Under the pieces are notes generated by a model. The model did not search any database. It saw nothing but the letters and a program-made list of their open reading frames with translations, and was not told where the DNA came from. From Clostridiales bacterium (GTDB lineage Bacteria; Bacillota; Clostridia; Christensenellales; Borkfalkiaceae), in contig SVHY01000006.1 of the NCBI GenBank assembly GCA_015055545.1, positions 1 to 60,322 of the forward strand: 60,322 nt of DNA, in the 5' to 3' direction. Positions within the stretch are counted from its first letter, which is position 1; the number at the start of each line of letters is the position of its first letter. Below, piece by piece: positions 25,619-34,476 of this stretch. A program made the translations under genes and the position numbers.

Positions 25619-28600
25619 TTACGCTTCCGCGGAAACTTTGAGCGTTGCAACGCCCGAAGCTTCCCCTTCCACGAGTTGAATATTTCCTAAATAGAACGTA
25701 GCTCTATCCGTCGTTCTGTCGAAATTCGCTTGATTCAAGAAATTCAAACCAAACAGACGGTAGTTGCCCCAGTTATCGAGTAAATACTGCAAATCGACTT
25801 CCACGGTATGCCAAGCCCCCGTTGCAATCGTACCGCTCGTTTTAAACGATTGCGTTTCGCCTGACGTCGTCCAAAGCTTGGTTGCAAGCTGCATACAAGC
25901 GGCGTTAGTCGTTTCCACGTACACGTCGTACGTAATTTTCCACTTCGCGCCGTCCGCTACGAGTGCTTGATAATACGCCTGTTCTTTTATAGGTGCAACG
26001 GCAAGCTGAATATCTTCCTTAGAAATCGTTTGGGCGTACTTCACGTACGTACCCGCCACGCCGCCGTCGGGAATTTCACTCGTCAAAGAAATATCTTTCA
26101 AGTTTTGCGAGTTGTTATATTGATAAGACGTGAGCATGGTCGTCGTCAACGTTTCCGCAGACCATTGTACGGGTGCTTTTTCCAAGCGGAAATTACCCAC
26201 GTAGAATATAACCAAATCGGACGTCTTTGAGCCGATATATACACCGAACACGTCCACTTCGCCCTTATCGTCGATATCGTTTACTAGCGTTTCAAGCGGC
26301 ACGGTGAAATAGTGCCACGTTTTCAACGCAAGTTTCGTACCCGATGCAAACGTTCCGTTTGCTTTCCAAACGTAGCTGTTAATTTCCGTACGTTCGGACG
26401 TTTCGTAAACGTTATCGATATATACGTCGAATTTCACGACGTATTCGTTCCCGCTATCCACAAGCGATTGATAGTACGCCTTGGAGAACAACGGTTTCGC
26501 CGTAATGCGCATCGCTTCTTTCCTGTTCGTATCCACGCCCTCGTATTTTAAGAACGAACCAGAATTGCCCGCAGGCACTTCACTCGTGACCGTCGTATTC
26601 GTCAGGTTTTGCACTGCCCATTGATAGGATTGGAACAACTCTTTCTTGTTTTCCGTCGTCGGCGTTTCCAACCACGTCAACTTGGTCGAATCGTCCATAC
26701 AATCAAGCGTGAATGTGTAATACAAAATTCTGCCGAACGCTTCGTCGCCACGCGTCGCGTATACGTCAACCACGTACGAACCAACCGTCAAATTCACCCC
26801 GCTAATCACCGTACCGTTGACTACTTCGCTTACCGCCGTTTTGCTTTCGCCGCGTTTAGCAAACACGTTCAATTCATACGTGTAATCGCCGTCCAACAGC
26901 GTAGCCGCGTCAAACGAACCGCCAAGCGCAACCACGTGCAAATCGACATCTTCAACCGTTTCAAACGAGCCGTCGCCAGCCGTCAACGTAGTCGTTACCA
27001 TCGTCGCTTTTAAACCGTCCAACGTCTGCACGTTGAAACGGAATTCATATTCGCTATTCCAAACGGGATTGAAGGTCGCGTCGTTCAAAAGCGTCCATGC
27101 GCCGTTGAAATAGATTTCCGCAGTCAAAATTTCGCCCGTTTCGCCGTCCAATTTCACGTCCAAGAGTTCTTTTAAATTATTGTCCGTATTCATGGCAACC
27201 GCCGCGCCGTCTTTGAGCGCAACCGTCGCATCCGTCGTTTCAAAGCTCAACGTCAAATCCATGTACAACGTACGATTCACGTGCGAACCAACCATATGCA
27301 TCCAGCAACCTACGCCACCTTTATCCCCCGCAGGGTTGTATGCCGCGTTTTTCAAGGTTTCATAACGTTCCGCAATCGTATCGTATTGCGCGATAAAACT
27401 TTCCAACGTCATACTCATCGAACGCCAATTATATTCGTAATCCGCGCTCCAAGTCTTTTTCTCCGTCGTGGACGTAAACACGCTCTTGACGTTGTTCGTC
27501 TTGCCCGCCGCTACTTCAAAATAATAATCCATGCGCACGTTCATCGTCGGATTTTCAGCAAGCATCGCCTGATAATACGCCTTGGAATACATAGGCTTTG
27601 CATAGAACGTAAGCGATTGACTGCCTGCGGTCGTTTTGATAAACTCGCCCGTTCTGCCGCCTACGGTATATTCGCCGTAGCTCGCTTTCTTGCTGGACGT
27701 ATCCCAATCGTACGCACTGATATTCTTTATGTTATTTACGTCGATAACGTTATATTTCGTCGCTGCAGACCATACGTCCACCGTCAACGTTTTATACGTA
27801 GCGTATTCCACGCCGTCCACGTCGTACGTGCCTTTATATTCAACGTCGTACGCGCCGTCTTTCGTCGCCGTAAACGCACCGTTTTCAAGCGCTACCGCTT
27901 CGCCGTTATAGCTTACGGTTTGCGTTTCGGAAAGCGTAGGTGTCACGCCGTCCACTTCACTAAACGCCACCGCGCCAAACTCGCTGAGCGCCACGGACAC
28001 ACTTTCATCTGCGCGTTCTTTGATAACGGGCGAACCCGAAAGCACAAAGTTATCACTCACGTTAAAGGTAAGCGTTGCACTGCCGTCGTAATTCCCCGTC
28101 GTCGGATACGCCGTAATCACGTATTCGCCGTTGCCCGTAAAGGTATAGCTGTCGCTATCGAGCGCAACCGTTTCTCCACGGTAGGTGACCGAATAAGCAA
28201 GCTCGCAATCTTCTACGCTAAATAAATCGTTCAAGACCACCGTATCGCCGACGGTTTTGTTCGTTTCCACTTCCGCCGCCGTAATCGTCACGGGCTTAAT
28301 CGCCATAATATCCGTGAAATACATGTTCAGCGTATCGCCGCCACCCCAAGGATTGTATTCGTACGAATTATCCACTTGCAAATAGAAATGGTTTTGCTCT
28401 GCGTACAAATTATAACAGGTGGTAAACGAACGCGTCCACGACGATTTACCATCCAAAAGCGAAAGCTTAAACTGTGTCCATTGCCCGGGGTGTAAATCCG
28501 GTCCTTCGCGGCGGTAGAACCCGCCATTCGCATCGCGGTCGCTTATCGTAATGTGCGACTTTGTAGAATCCAGATATATCCACATGCTCACGTGGGTATA

Positions 28601-29488
28601 CCCTTCTTTTGCAAGCTCTTGATAATATTCGCGCGACTCGCGGATATTGATAAACAGGGGTATGTACGCACGGTTAGTGGAATATTTCGCCATCGTCACT
28701 TCACGTCCAAACCGATCATAAACGCCGCTTTCTTCCGACGAAACGATTTCCCAATCCTGACGTTTGCCGCCGACAAACGCTTCTTTTTCTTCCCACGCCC
28801 CGTTGAACGCTTCCACTTCCCCCGTTTGGAACGGTTCTTCCGCGAAAACGTCGTACGAATAGGAAACGTCGCTGTTTTCTACCGCAATTTTCACTTTGTA
28901 AGCGCCCGTTTCCGTCAGCGTAAACGCATTTCCGTCCAAATTCACAGGCTCGTCGTCCGCGTTCGTGACGGTGTATATAAGTGTCGCCGTTTCGTCCGAA
29001 CAAACCGCATCTATCTCAATTTGCTCGTTGATAGCAACGAACTGTTCAAAATTCGCTTTCAACGTGACCACCGCGCTTTCGCCGCCGTCGCCACCGCCTA
29101 CGTTTTCGCCGGCCGTAACGGTGATAACCGTCTTCTTTTCGTGCACGTTATTTTCCGAATCCCGCACTACGTACGTGATCGTATACGTACCCACGTTCGC
29201 CGCTGTAAACGAACCGGACGAAGCTTCCACGTAATATCCGTCGCCGTCCGTCACGTACGTCCAGCAATCCAAAAGCTTACCCGTAGAATCGGTGACGAAC
29301 GGTTGTTTTAATTCCACCGTCGCGCCCGCCTGCACGGTAAGCGTTTCTGCAATTTCAAAACCGCTGATTTCAATTTTCTGCGTTTCGTCGTCCGTCGTTT
29401 CGTCGGGCGCGGCGCAAGAAATAGCCCCTAAACTAACCCCCAAAAGGGATACAAGAGCCAGTGCGGTTATCCATGATTTTTTCTTCAT
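25619..29488 (-). CDS. Giant lipoprotein with four repeated YY modules
   Basis: A 1289-residue lipoprotein (signal peptide with lipobox GAISC). After bacterial Ig-like stretches (YTITYVVRDSENNV) it carries four jelly-roll-like modules marked by a paired-Tyr helix: REYYQELAKEGYTHVSMWIY (about 287), KAYYQAML (about 638), KAYYQSLV (about 1005) and QAYYQALV (about 1172). Each is followed by an amphipathic strand and later W-x-F/L-x-[LV] strands, as in carbohydrate-binding modules. No catalytic domain is visible, so a glycan-capture or scaffold role is inferred. AAGGAG precedes the ATG at 29488. The stop lies inside the ribosome-site region of the next gene, showing co-transcription. Confidence 0.75.
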   Translation of the reverse strand: MKKKSWITALALVSLLGVSLGAISCAAPDETTDDETQKIEISGFEIAETLTVQAGATVELKQPFVTDSTGKLLDCWTYVTDGDGYYVEASSGSFTAANVGTYTITYVVRDSENNVHEKKTVITVTAGENVGGGDGGESAVVTLKANFEQFVAINEQIEIDAVCSDETATLIYTVTNADDEPVNLDGNAFTLTETGAYKVKIAVENSDVSYSYDVFAEEPFQTGEVEAFNGAWEEKEAFVGGKRQDWEIVSSEESGVYDRFGREVTMAKYSTNRAYIPLFINIRESREYYQELAKEGYTHVSMWIYLDSTKSHITISDRDANGGFYRREGPDLHPGQWTQFKLSLLDGKSSWTRSFTTCYNLYAEQNHFYLQVDNSYEYNPWGGGDTLNMYFTDIMAIKPVTITAAEVETNKTVGDTVVLNDLFSVEDCELAYSVTYRGETVALDSDSYTFTGNGEYVITAYPTTGNYDGSATLTFNVSDNFVLSGSPVIKERADESVSVALSEFGAVAFSEVDGVTPTLSETQTVSYNGEAVALENGAFTATKDGAYDVEYKGTYDVDGVEYATYKTLTVDVWSAATKYNVIDVNNIKNISAYDWDTSSKKASYGEYTVGGRTGEFIKTTAGSQSLTFYAKPMYSKAYYQAMLAENPTMNVRMDYYFEVAAGKTNNVKSVFTSTTEKKTWSADYEYNWRSMSMTLESFIAQYDTIAERYETLKNAAYNPAGDKGGVGCWMHMVGSHVNRTLYMDLTLSFETTDATVALKDGAAVAMNTDNNLKELLDVKLDGETGEILTAEIYFNGAWTLLNDATFNPVWNSEYEFRFNVQTLDGLKATMVTTTLTAGDGSFETVEDVDLHVVALGGSFDAATLLDGDYTYELNVFAKRGESKTAVSEVVNGTVISGVNLTVGSYVVDVYATRGDEAFGRILYYTFTLDCMDDSTKLTWLETPTTENKKELFQSYQWAVQNLTNTTVTSEVPAGNSGSFLKYEGVDTNRKEAMRITAKPLFSKAYYQSLVDSGNEYVVKFDVYIDNVYETSERTEINSYVWKANGTFASGTKLALKTWHYFTVPLETLVNDIDDKGEVDVFGVYIGSKTSDLVIFYVGNFRLEKAPVQWSAETLTTTMLTSYQYNNSQNLKDISLTSEIPDGGVAGTYVKYAQTISKEDIQLAVAPIKEQAYYQALVADGAKWKITYDVYVETTNAACMQLATKLWTTSGETQSFKTSGTIATGAWHTVEVDLQYLLDNWGNYRLFGLNFLNQANFDRTTDRATFYLGNIQLVEGEASGVATLKVSAEA

Positions 29489-29530
29489 AAAAATCTCCTT
29501 AATTTTTGCCATTTTAAGCAAAGCTAACGC

Positions 29531-29578
29531 TTTGGGCGTCGCGTTTTTGCCCCTTTCCGAGCAAAAACGCGTCCCAAA
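29531..29578 (-). promoter_or_regulatory. Long intercistronic hairpin
   Basis: CGCGTTTTTGC (29540-29550) pairs with GCAAAAACGCG (29561-29571), extended by TTTGGG/CCCAAA outside. It lies between the 936- and 1289-residue genes and has no T-run, so it looks like an RNA processing or stability element, or a leaky terminator. Confidence 0.5.
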
Positions 29579-29601
29579 TTTGTGTTGTTAAATCAATCGT
29601 G

Positions 29602-32412
29602 TTAGAAGAGCAACGCCCCAAGTTTACCCGTTCCGTTGTTGAGTTCTGTTGCAGACTTTCCGTGCGGTGATTGTACTCTATACATAGCAATTTGCCATGA
29701 GTTCAATTTATCGTAATTATCAACAATTACGCTTAAAGTAATATTTCTATTATCATACTTGCTAAATGTTGCTTGCCAACCAGCAGACCAACAATCTCGA
29801 TAACCATACGCACCCTCACCACTCGCGTTGAGGGATACTAACCCCCAAACTTTCGATTGGCTTTTTGTCCATCCTGCCGCATACGAATATTTTAAAAGGC
29901 TGGTTGTATCCGTTTCCGCAAATTTTGCATAATATTCTTTTGTATGACGAGGTCGTATATATATATTAAGGCTTGCGTTAGTATCGCCATACGTAAAACC
30001 TTCTGCCGTTAAAGGACCTTCGGGGGTAATTTTAGACTGATCAAGCGCTAAATATCTCATACCCGTTAAACTGGCCGCCAAATCGCCGTACGCATTTTTA
30101 ACCGAAGAATTAGACATATCGCTCGTCGAAAAATCTACCGTCGAGAAATACCCGTCGCCAATCGACATCGGCATTCCTTTGCCGAGCTCTTGCGAGTACG
30201 TTTTGGCAAGACCATCATACGTTGCCGTATTGTTACCAGTACCCAAATAGTAATACGCCTTTACCGCATAAACACTATCTTCAAACCTAAAGCTTTCATA
30301 TTCTACGGGTTCAGTGCTATTATATACGTCAATGGTCGTGCTATACGTATACGTTTCGCCGTCTTTTTCCGCCGTTACGTTGGCATAGAAAATACCGCGT
30401 TCGGTGTTGGCAATGGTTGCCGCTTGTTCATAATTCGTATCGGCATATCTCTTTTTATAGGATTGCGAAACGGTAAATCCAAGTGTTTCCAACTCCGCCG
30501 TCCTTGTATAATTATCCATATCAACCGCTGTATCTTTGCCGTTTACGTCTACTAAATTAACCGCATTCACACCATCGGCAACGTTTATCTTTAACGTTTT
30601 TTCAACGCCTTCGGATTTGGTTACAACCACTTTTTTCGAATCGTTAAGTGTCTGTGCATATACGTTACCATTGACGGTTATCGAAGTTTCGCCTGTTACC
30701 GTCGCAAGAATATTGTTGTGCAGTACACCGTCGTATTCATAGGACAACGCGATATTTGACGTGTATATATCATTCAAATCAATCAATTCGCCGAACGTAG
30801 CCGTCGTTTCCGTATCCCCAACAACCGTATAATCGTTGCTCTTTACGAATGTTTGTTCTCCAAGGTATGCCAACGTATTTTTCATACTCATAAACAACGC
30901 ATTCACGTAATACCATCTATCGGTTATACCCGTCTTTACACCGTACGTATCTACCGCCGCATTATCAGCTTCCGCAAAGTGCGCACGATAATGGTTAATG
31001 TCTACGTCCCAGTAAATCCATTCGTTCATATTCACGGTTGTATCGGTAAACGTCTTGCTACCACCCGCAGCAGGTGCAAGTTGCATTCTAATGTTTTGCG
31101 CCGTCTTTTTATCCGCTTCACTCACACCTTCAAACAGTTCGTGTGTAAGGGATGCATCAAAATAGAACGGCATTCTTACGTGCGTATATCCTTGCGCTAT
31201 CATATAATCAATATAATATACGCTAAGGGTATCCGAATACGCCGCATATTGAACAGCTTCAGCCGTAGTGCCCCGTCCAACGTAACCGTAATAATTTACA
31301 CCTTTAATTGAACCTGTCGCCGACGTACTGTGATAACCAGTTTGCGCACCGCTCCATTGACGAATACTCGTTTCCGTCATCTTTACAACGCTTTCAGAAC
31401 CAACGTATGCCGTTACGGTTTCCGACCAGTCGCCAAGAGCCGTACTGCTTACGGTGAGGGTTGTATAACCGTTTTTCAGCGGTTTTAATTGGTTGAAGTT
31501 TTCCACTTTCACTACGTCGCTATCCGACGACGTCGTTTCGCAAGCAAAATCGAGCGCTTTGCCGTCAGCCGTCGTTACGGCTATATCCACCGTTTCCTTT
31601 TCGTTGATAGTGAGATACGTTTCTTTACCTGCAACGTTTTGATTATATTTTTCCGTCGTGTCGATACCATCGCCGAGCGCAATCGTCAAGCCATTAAGGT
31701 TCGCCGATTTATCTTCCTGCGCATCGAACGTCGCCTCGTCCAAGCCGCTCACCTTTGCGGTATATTCATACACGTAATCGCGCATAACGTCTTTTTCATA
31801 ATCTTTATATCCAAACTCTTCGTCGTTGAGCGCCGCAGTCGCAACGTACGCGGTCGTTCTCGCGTTCGTTTCGTCCGTCTTTGCGTATTCGTACGTATCT
31901 TGCTCGTCGCCGTTGCCCGTAATTACCACGCCTACGCCCATCCACGTACTGTCTGCGTTAGAATACTTAATATTCGTAAGCGCACCGCTCACACGGTATT
32001 CCGTTTCTCCCGACGGGAGCGTGTAAAGATAGGGCGTGCAAGGATTTGCCGAGCTTTCGCTAATCAGCACGTATTTATTCGCGCCGAGCGAATCCAAGCC
32101 CGCGATAAGGTCGCTATTCGCCGCTTTTGCCTGCAAATAGTAATCAAGCTTGGTAATAATCATACCGAACTGCTTATCGTCGTCTTCGGTTACGACATTG
32201 TAAAGAGTTTCGTCGAATTTTGCCGTATAACGAATACCCGTCGTACCCGAAACCGTTCTAATGGACGCACCGCCTACCATTTCAAAGCTACCGATTGAAT
32301 CCGTTGCCGCGCTCGTTTCAAAATCCGCAACGACAAGCCCAATCGAACCACACGCCAAAAACGCCGTAGCCAAGCACGTCAACGCTAATTTTTTTACGTT
32401 TTTCGTTTTCAT
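29602..32412 (-). CDS. Large exported protein with shared N-terminal domain and two YY modules
   Basis: A 936-residue protein with a signal peptide (KLALTCLATAFLACGSIG). Residues about 50-270 form a domain shared with the 1261-residue protein: GASIRTVSGTTGIRYTAKFD, FGMIITKLDYY, YVLISESSANP and TWMGVGV. YY modules sit near 399 (VYYIDYMIAQGYTHVRMPFY) and 825 (KEYYAKFAE). Both paralogues also share STEPVEYESF and a short C-terminal tail (KLGALLF here). No LPXTG, SLH or catalytic motif is seen. The ATG at 32412 has only a weak GGAAAAAG. A 48-codon gene lies directly upstream. Likely a surface glycan-binding or adhesion protein (inference). Confidence 0.75.
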   Translation of the reverse strand: MKTKNVKKLALTCLATAFLACGSIGLVVADFETSAATDSIGSFEMVGGASIRTVSGTTGIRYTAKFDETLYNVVTEDDDKQFGMIITKLDYYLQAKAANSDLIAGLDSLGANKYVLISESSANPCTPYLYTLPSGETEYRVSGALTNIKYSNADSTWMGVGVVITGNGDEQDTYEYAKTDETNARTTAYVATAALNDEEFGYKDYEKDVMRDYVYEYTAKVSGLDEATFDAQEDKSANLNGLTIALGDGIDTTEKYNQNVAGKETYLTINEKETVDIAVTTADGKALDFACETTSSDSDVVKVENFNQLKPLKNGYTTLTVSSTALGDWSETVTAYVGSESVVKMTETSIRQWSGAQTGYHSTSATGSIKGVNYYGYVGRGTTAEAVQYAAYSDTLSVYYIDYMIAQGYTHVRMPFYFDASLTHELFEGVSEADKKTAQNIRMQLAPAAGGSKTFTDTTVNMNEWIYWDVDINHYRAHFAEADNAAVDTYGVKTGITDRWYYVNALFMSMKNTLAYLGEQTFVKSNDYTVVGDTETTATFGELIDLNDIYTSNIALSYEYDGVLHNNILATVTGETSITVNGNVYAQTLNDSKKVVVTKSEGVEKTLKINVADGVNAVNLVDVNGKDTAVDMDNYTRTAELETLGFTVSQSYKKRYADTNYEQAATIANTERGIFYANVTAEKDGETYTYSTTIDVYNSTEPVEYESFRFEDSVYAVKAYYYLGTGNNTATYDGLAKTYSQELGKGMPMSIGDGYFSTVDFSTSDMSNSSVKNAYGDLAASLTGMRYLALDQSKITPEGPLTAEGFTYGDTNASLNIYIRPRHTKEYYAKFAETDTTSLLKYSYAAGWTKSQSKVWGLVSLNASGEGAYGYRDCWSAGWQATFSKYDNRNITLSVIVDNYDKLNSWQIAMYRVQSPHGKSATELNNGTGKLGALLF

Positions 32413-32495
32413 CTTTTTCCGTTCGTACACCGTTTGAGATTTTGCGTATTTTCACGCAAGGCGGTATACGCCTATTGTCGTTTTTTGCCTGTTTG

Positions 32496-32642
32496 CTATA
32501 CGATAAAATCGTCTTGGAACCCGTCTTTGTCTTCGTTACCGAACGCACCGCCGCCCGTACTTTCCCCAGACGCTTGCAACAACACGTACGAATCCGTCAA
32601 CTGCAAGATTTCAAAAGACAAGTCTTGATAGGGTCTTTTCAT
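32496..32642 (-). CDS. 48-residue small protein, family with 38327-38455
   Basis: A previously hidden short gene: ATG at 32642, stop TAG at 32496, preceded by a near-perfect AAGGAGG site 7 nt upstream. The product begins MKRPYQDLSFEILQL, has a middle VLLQASGES and ends DGFQDDFIV. A second gene at 38327-38455 encodes MKTKYQALQMQ, VLLSLSGET and DGYENDFIV, so spacing, N terminus, core and C terminus are all conserved. No signal peptide or membrane segment. Each sits immediately upstream of one of two paralogous giant exported proteins. It resembles the short MKKxYxxPx...SG proteins I recall from gut Clostridia (memory, not checked). Function unknown; peptide precursor, chaperone or regulator are all open. 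Confidence 0.75.
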   Translation of the reverse strand: MKRPYQDLSFEILQLTDSYVLLQASGESTGGGAFGNEDKDGFQDDFIV

Positions 32643-32717
32643 ATTTCTTCCTCCTTTTTTTTATAAATTACAACTTTCGTTGCATGTATTCAATTTCCTA
32701 CAATTTTGCATTCTGCA

Positions 32718-34409
32718 TTAAATATACATATCCACAAGCACCGCCAAGTGGTCGGAGATATGACAATCCAAATTCGGTTTTTCCGCACTGAAATTTTCGT
32801 TATAATACGTTTGATTAAGCACTTTGTAATTTTCCACTTGCGTACCCGCCGAAACGAACACGAAATCGATAACGCCTGCGTATTGATCCCAAGGTGCAGT
32901 AGCGCTCGTAGCCCCGTATTCGCACGTACCGAACGAGGCGCAAGTCATGCGGTACGTCCAGTTTTTCGCCACGTACTTGCTGTCTTGATACAACCCGTCC
33001 GTCACCATGAGTTGGTATTGTTTACTACCCTCTTCATAGTTCATATCGCCCATAATCGCGCTAGAGCAATCGTATTTTTCTTCCATTTCCGCAGCAATGC
33101 CTTTCGCAAGTTTAGCCTGTTCCGTCTTGGACTGATCACCCGTCAAATACCCGTGCGTAGCCAAAACGTTAAGCTTGTTCCCCGTCGCTTTGGATTCAAA
33201 CACCGCAAAGTTAATCATTCTAATACGGTTTACACTATCCCATTTCGAGCCGCTAAACGTACCGTCTTCCGTCGCCCAACGCGTACCGTATTCCAAGCAA
33301 TCAAATTTATCCGTCTTGTAAATAATAGGGTTAGACGAATCGCTATGATACGTCGGCACAGTGCCGCCCGTTTGCACGTTTACTTGTATGTACGTATACC
33401 CAAGTGCAGGTAATACTTCGTTCAAATAACCATACCATTCTATCGCGATTTCTTCTAATGCCATAATATCAGGCTGATACGTCGTCAAGAAATCGATAAA
33501 CGCCGCCGAACGCGCCGCAAAATCATAGCCCGTGAAAAGCAAGTTATAATTGATAAGTCTAAACTTTTCGCCACTGAAATCGAACGTCGGGTTATAGTTC
33601 ACGTCCTGCTCGTGCAACAGTCTGTACGGCGAAACGCCGTTTACGCACAACAGCTCGCCCACTTCCGTTTCCGTCGGCACGTAGTTATGCGAAAGGTTCA
33701 AAGTCGCGCGCGTATAATCCGCTTGCGCCACTACCGTTCCGTCTTCCTTGTTTACAAGCCGCAACGAATTGCTACCCGTGCTAGGAAGTTGTGCCATTGC
33801 TCCCGCAATCGCTTTGCCCTCTTCGTCTACGCAAAGGGACATAACGCGGTTTTCTACGGGTACGTTAATCCCGTAAAATTCGTTAAACGTATCCCACGCC
33901 GCCGCTAAATTCTCTGGCGTATCGTATTTCATGGAATATTCGTTGTTCGGACCATATTTAAAACTGTGTGCCGTATAATTGAATATCACGAACGTTTCAC
34001 CCGCATCGATTATACCGTCGCTCCCCTCTTCAAATTTCCAAGGATTAACGTACGTCGTGCCGTTTTGAATAAGCGTCAACTGATAATCATTTAAATCAAG
34101 CGCGACTGAACCATAGTTATGAAGTTCAATAAATTCAAATATACTATCCGTATCGCGCACAACCGTATCTGCCCCTGCCAAACTCGCAAATTCCACTTGC
34201 ATAGGATAAGCGGAAAGCTCGGTGATAACCACCTTTGCTTTCTCCGTTGCCGTAGAGAGCGTACTTACCATAGGTTGGGTATTCATTTCCACCGTTTGCT
34301 CCGTCATAACGCCCGCCGCAAGCGTTTCTTCGCCCGCCGCCGTCACGTTAATTTGCGCCACGGAAAAGCCCATAACGCCAACCAAAGCCAAACTACATAT
34401 TTTTTTCAT
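32718..34409 (-). CDS. Exported lamin-tail plus endonuclease/exonuclease/phosphatase protein
   Basis: A 563-residue protein with signal peptide (ICSLALVGVMGFSVAQ). Residues about 60-200 look like a lamin-tail domain (VVITELSAYP; FEFIELHNYGSVALDLNDY). Residues 275-563 are an EEP-superfamily catalytic domain: RLINYNLL, ALEEIAIEWY (metal Glu), ATHGYLTG, IMGDMNYEEG (Asp/Asn), DFVFVSAG and CHISDHLAV (Asp/His). All catalytic positions appear intact. EEP enzymes cleave phosphodiesters in nucleic acids, phosphoinositides or sphingomyelin. Secretion within a glycan operon suggests nucleic acid scavenging or cleavage of phosphodiester-linked glycans (inference). AGGGGAT precedes the ATG. Confidence 0.85.
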   Translation of the reverse strand: MKKICSLALVGVMGFSVAQINVTAAGEETLAAGVMTEQTVEMNTQPMVSTLSTATEKAKVVITELSAYPMQVEFASLAGADTVVRDTDSIFEFIELHNYGSVALDLNDYQLTLIQNGTTYVNPWKFEEGSDGIIDAGETFVIFNYTAHSFKYGPNNEYSMKYDTPENLAAAWDTFNEFYGINVPVENRVMSLCVDEEGKAIAGAMAQLPSTGSNSLRLVNKEDGTVVAQADYTRATLNLSHNYVPTETEVGELLCVNGVSPYRLLHEQDVNYNPTFDFSGEKFRLINYNLLFTGYDFAARSAAFIDFLTTYQPDIMALEEIAIEWYGYLNEVLPALGYTYIQVNVQTGGTVPTYHSDSSNPIIYKTDKFDCLEYGTRWATEDGTFSGSKWDSVNRIRMINFAVFESKATGNKLNVLATHGYLTGDQSKTEQAKLAKGIAAEMEEKYDCSSAIMGDMNYEEGSKQYQLMVTDGLYQDSKYVAKNWTYRMTCASFGTCEYGATSATAPWDQYAGVIDFVFVSAGTQVENYKVLNQTYYNENFSAEKPNLDCHISDHLAVLVDMYI

Positions 34410-34436
34410 ATCTTTATCCCCTTTTTTTGGATTTTC

Positions 34437-34464
34437 CCTATCCCCGCACTCCCGCGGGAATAGG
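34437..34464 (-). promoter_or_regulatory. Intercistronic hairpin between the 1261-residue and EEP genes
   Basis: CCTATCCCCGC (34437-34447) pairs with GCGGGAATAGG (34454-34464), 11 bp with one G-U or mismatch depending on strand. No T-run follows. Confidence 0.45.
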
Positions 34465-34476
34465 CATATATGTGTT

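Noticed and set aside
32318-32548. 76-codon minus-strand frame spanning the start of the 936-residue gene
   Set aside because: Overlaps both the 48-residue gene and the signal peptide of the large gene in another frame; no ribosome site or motif.
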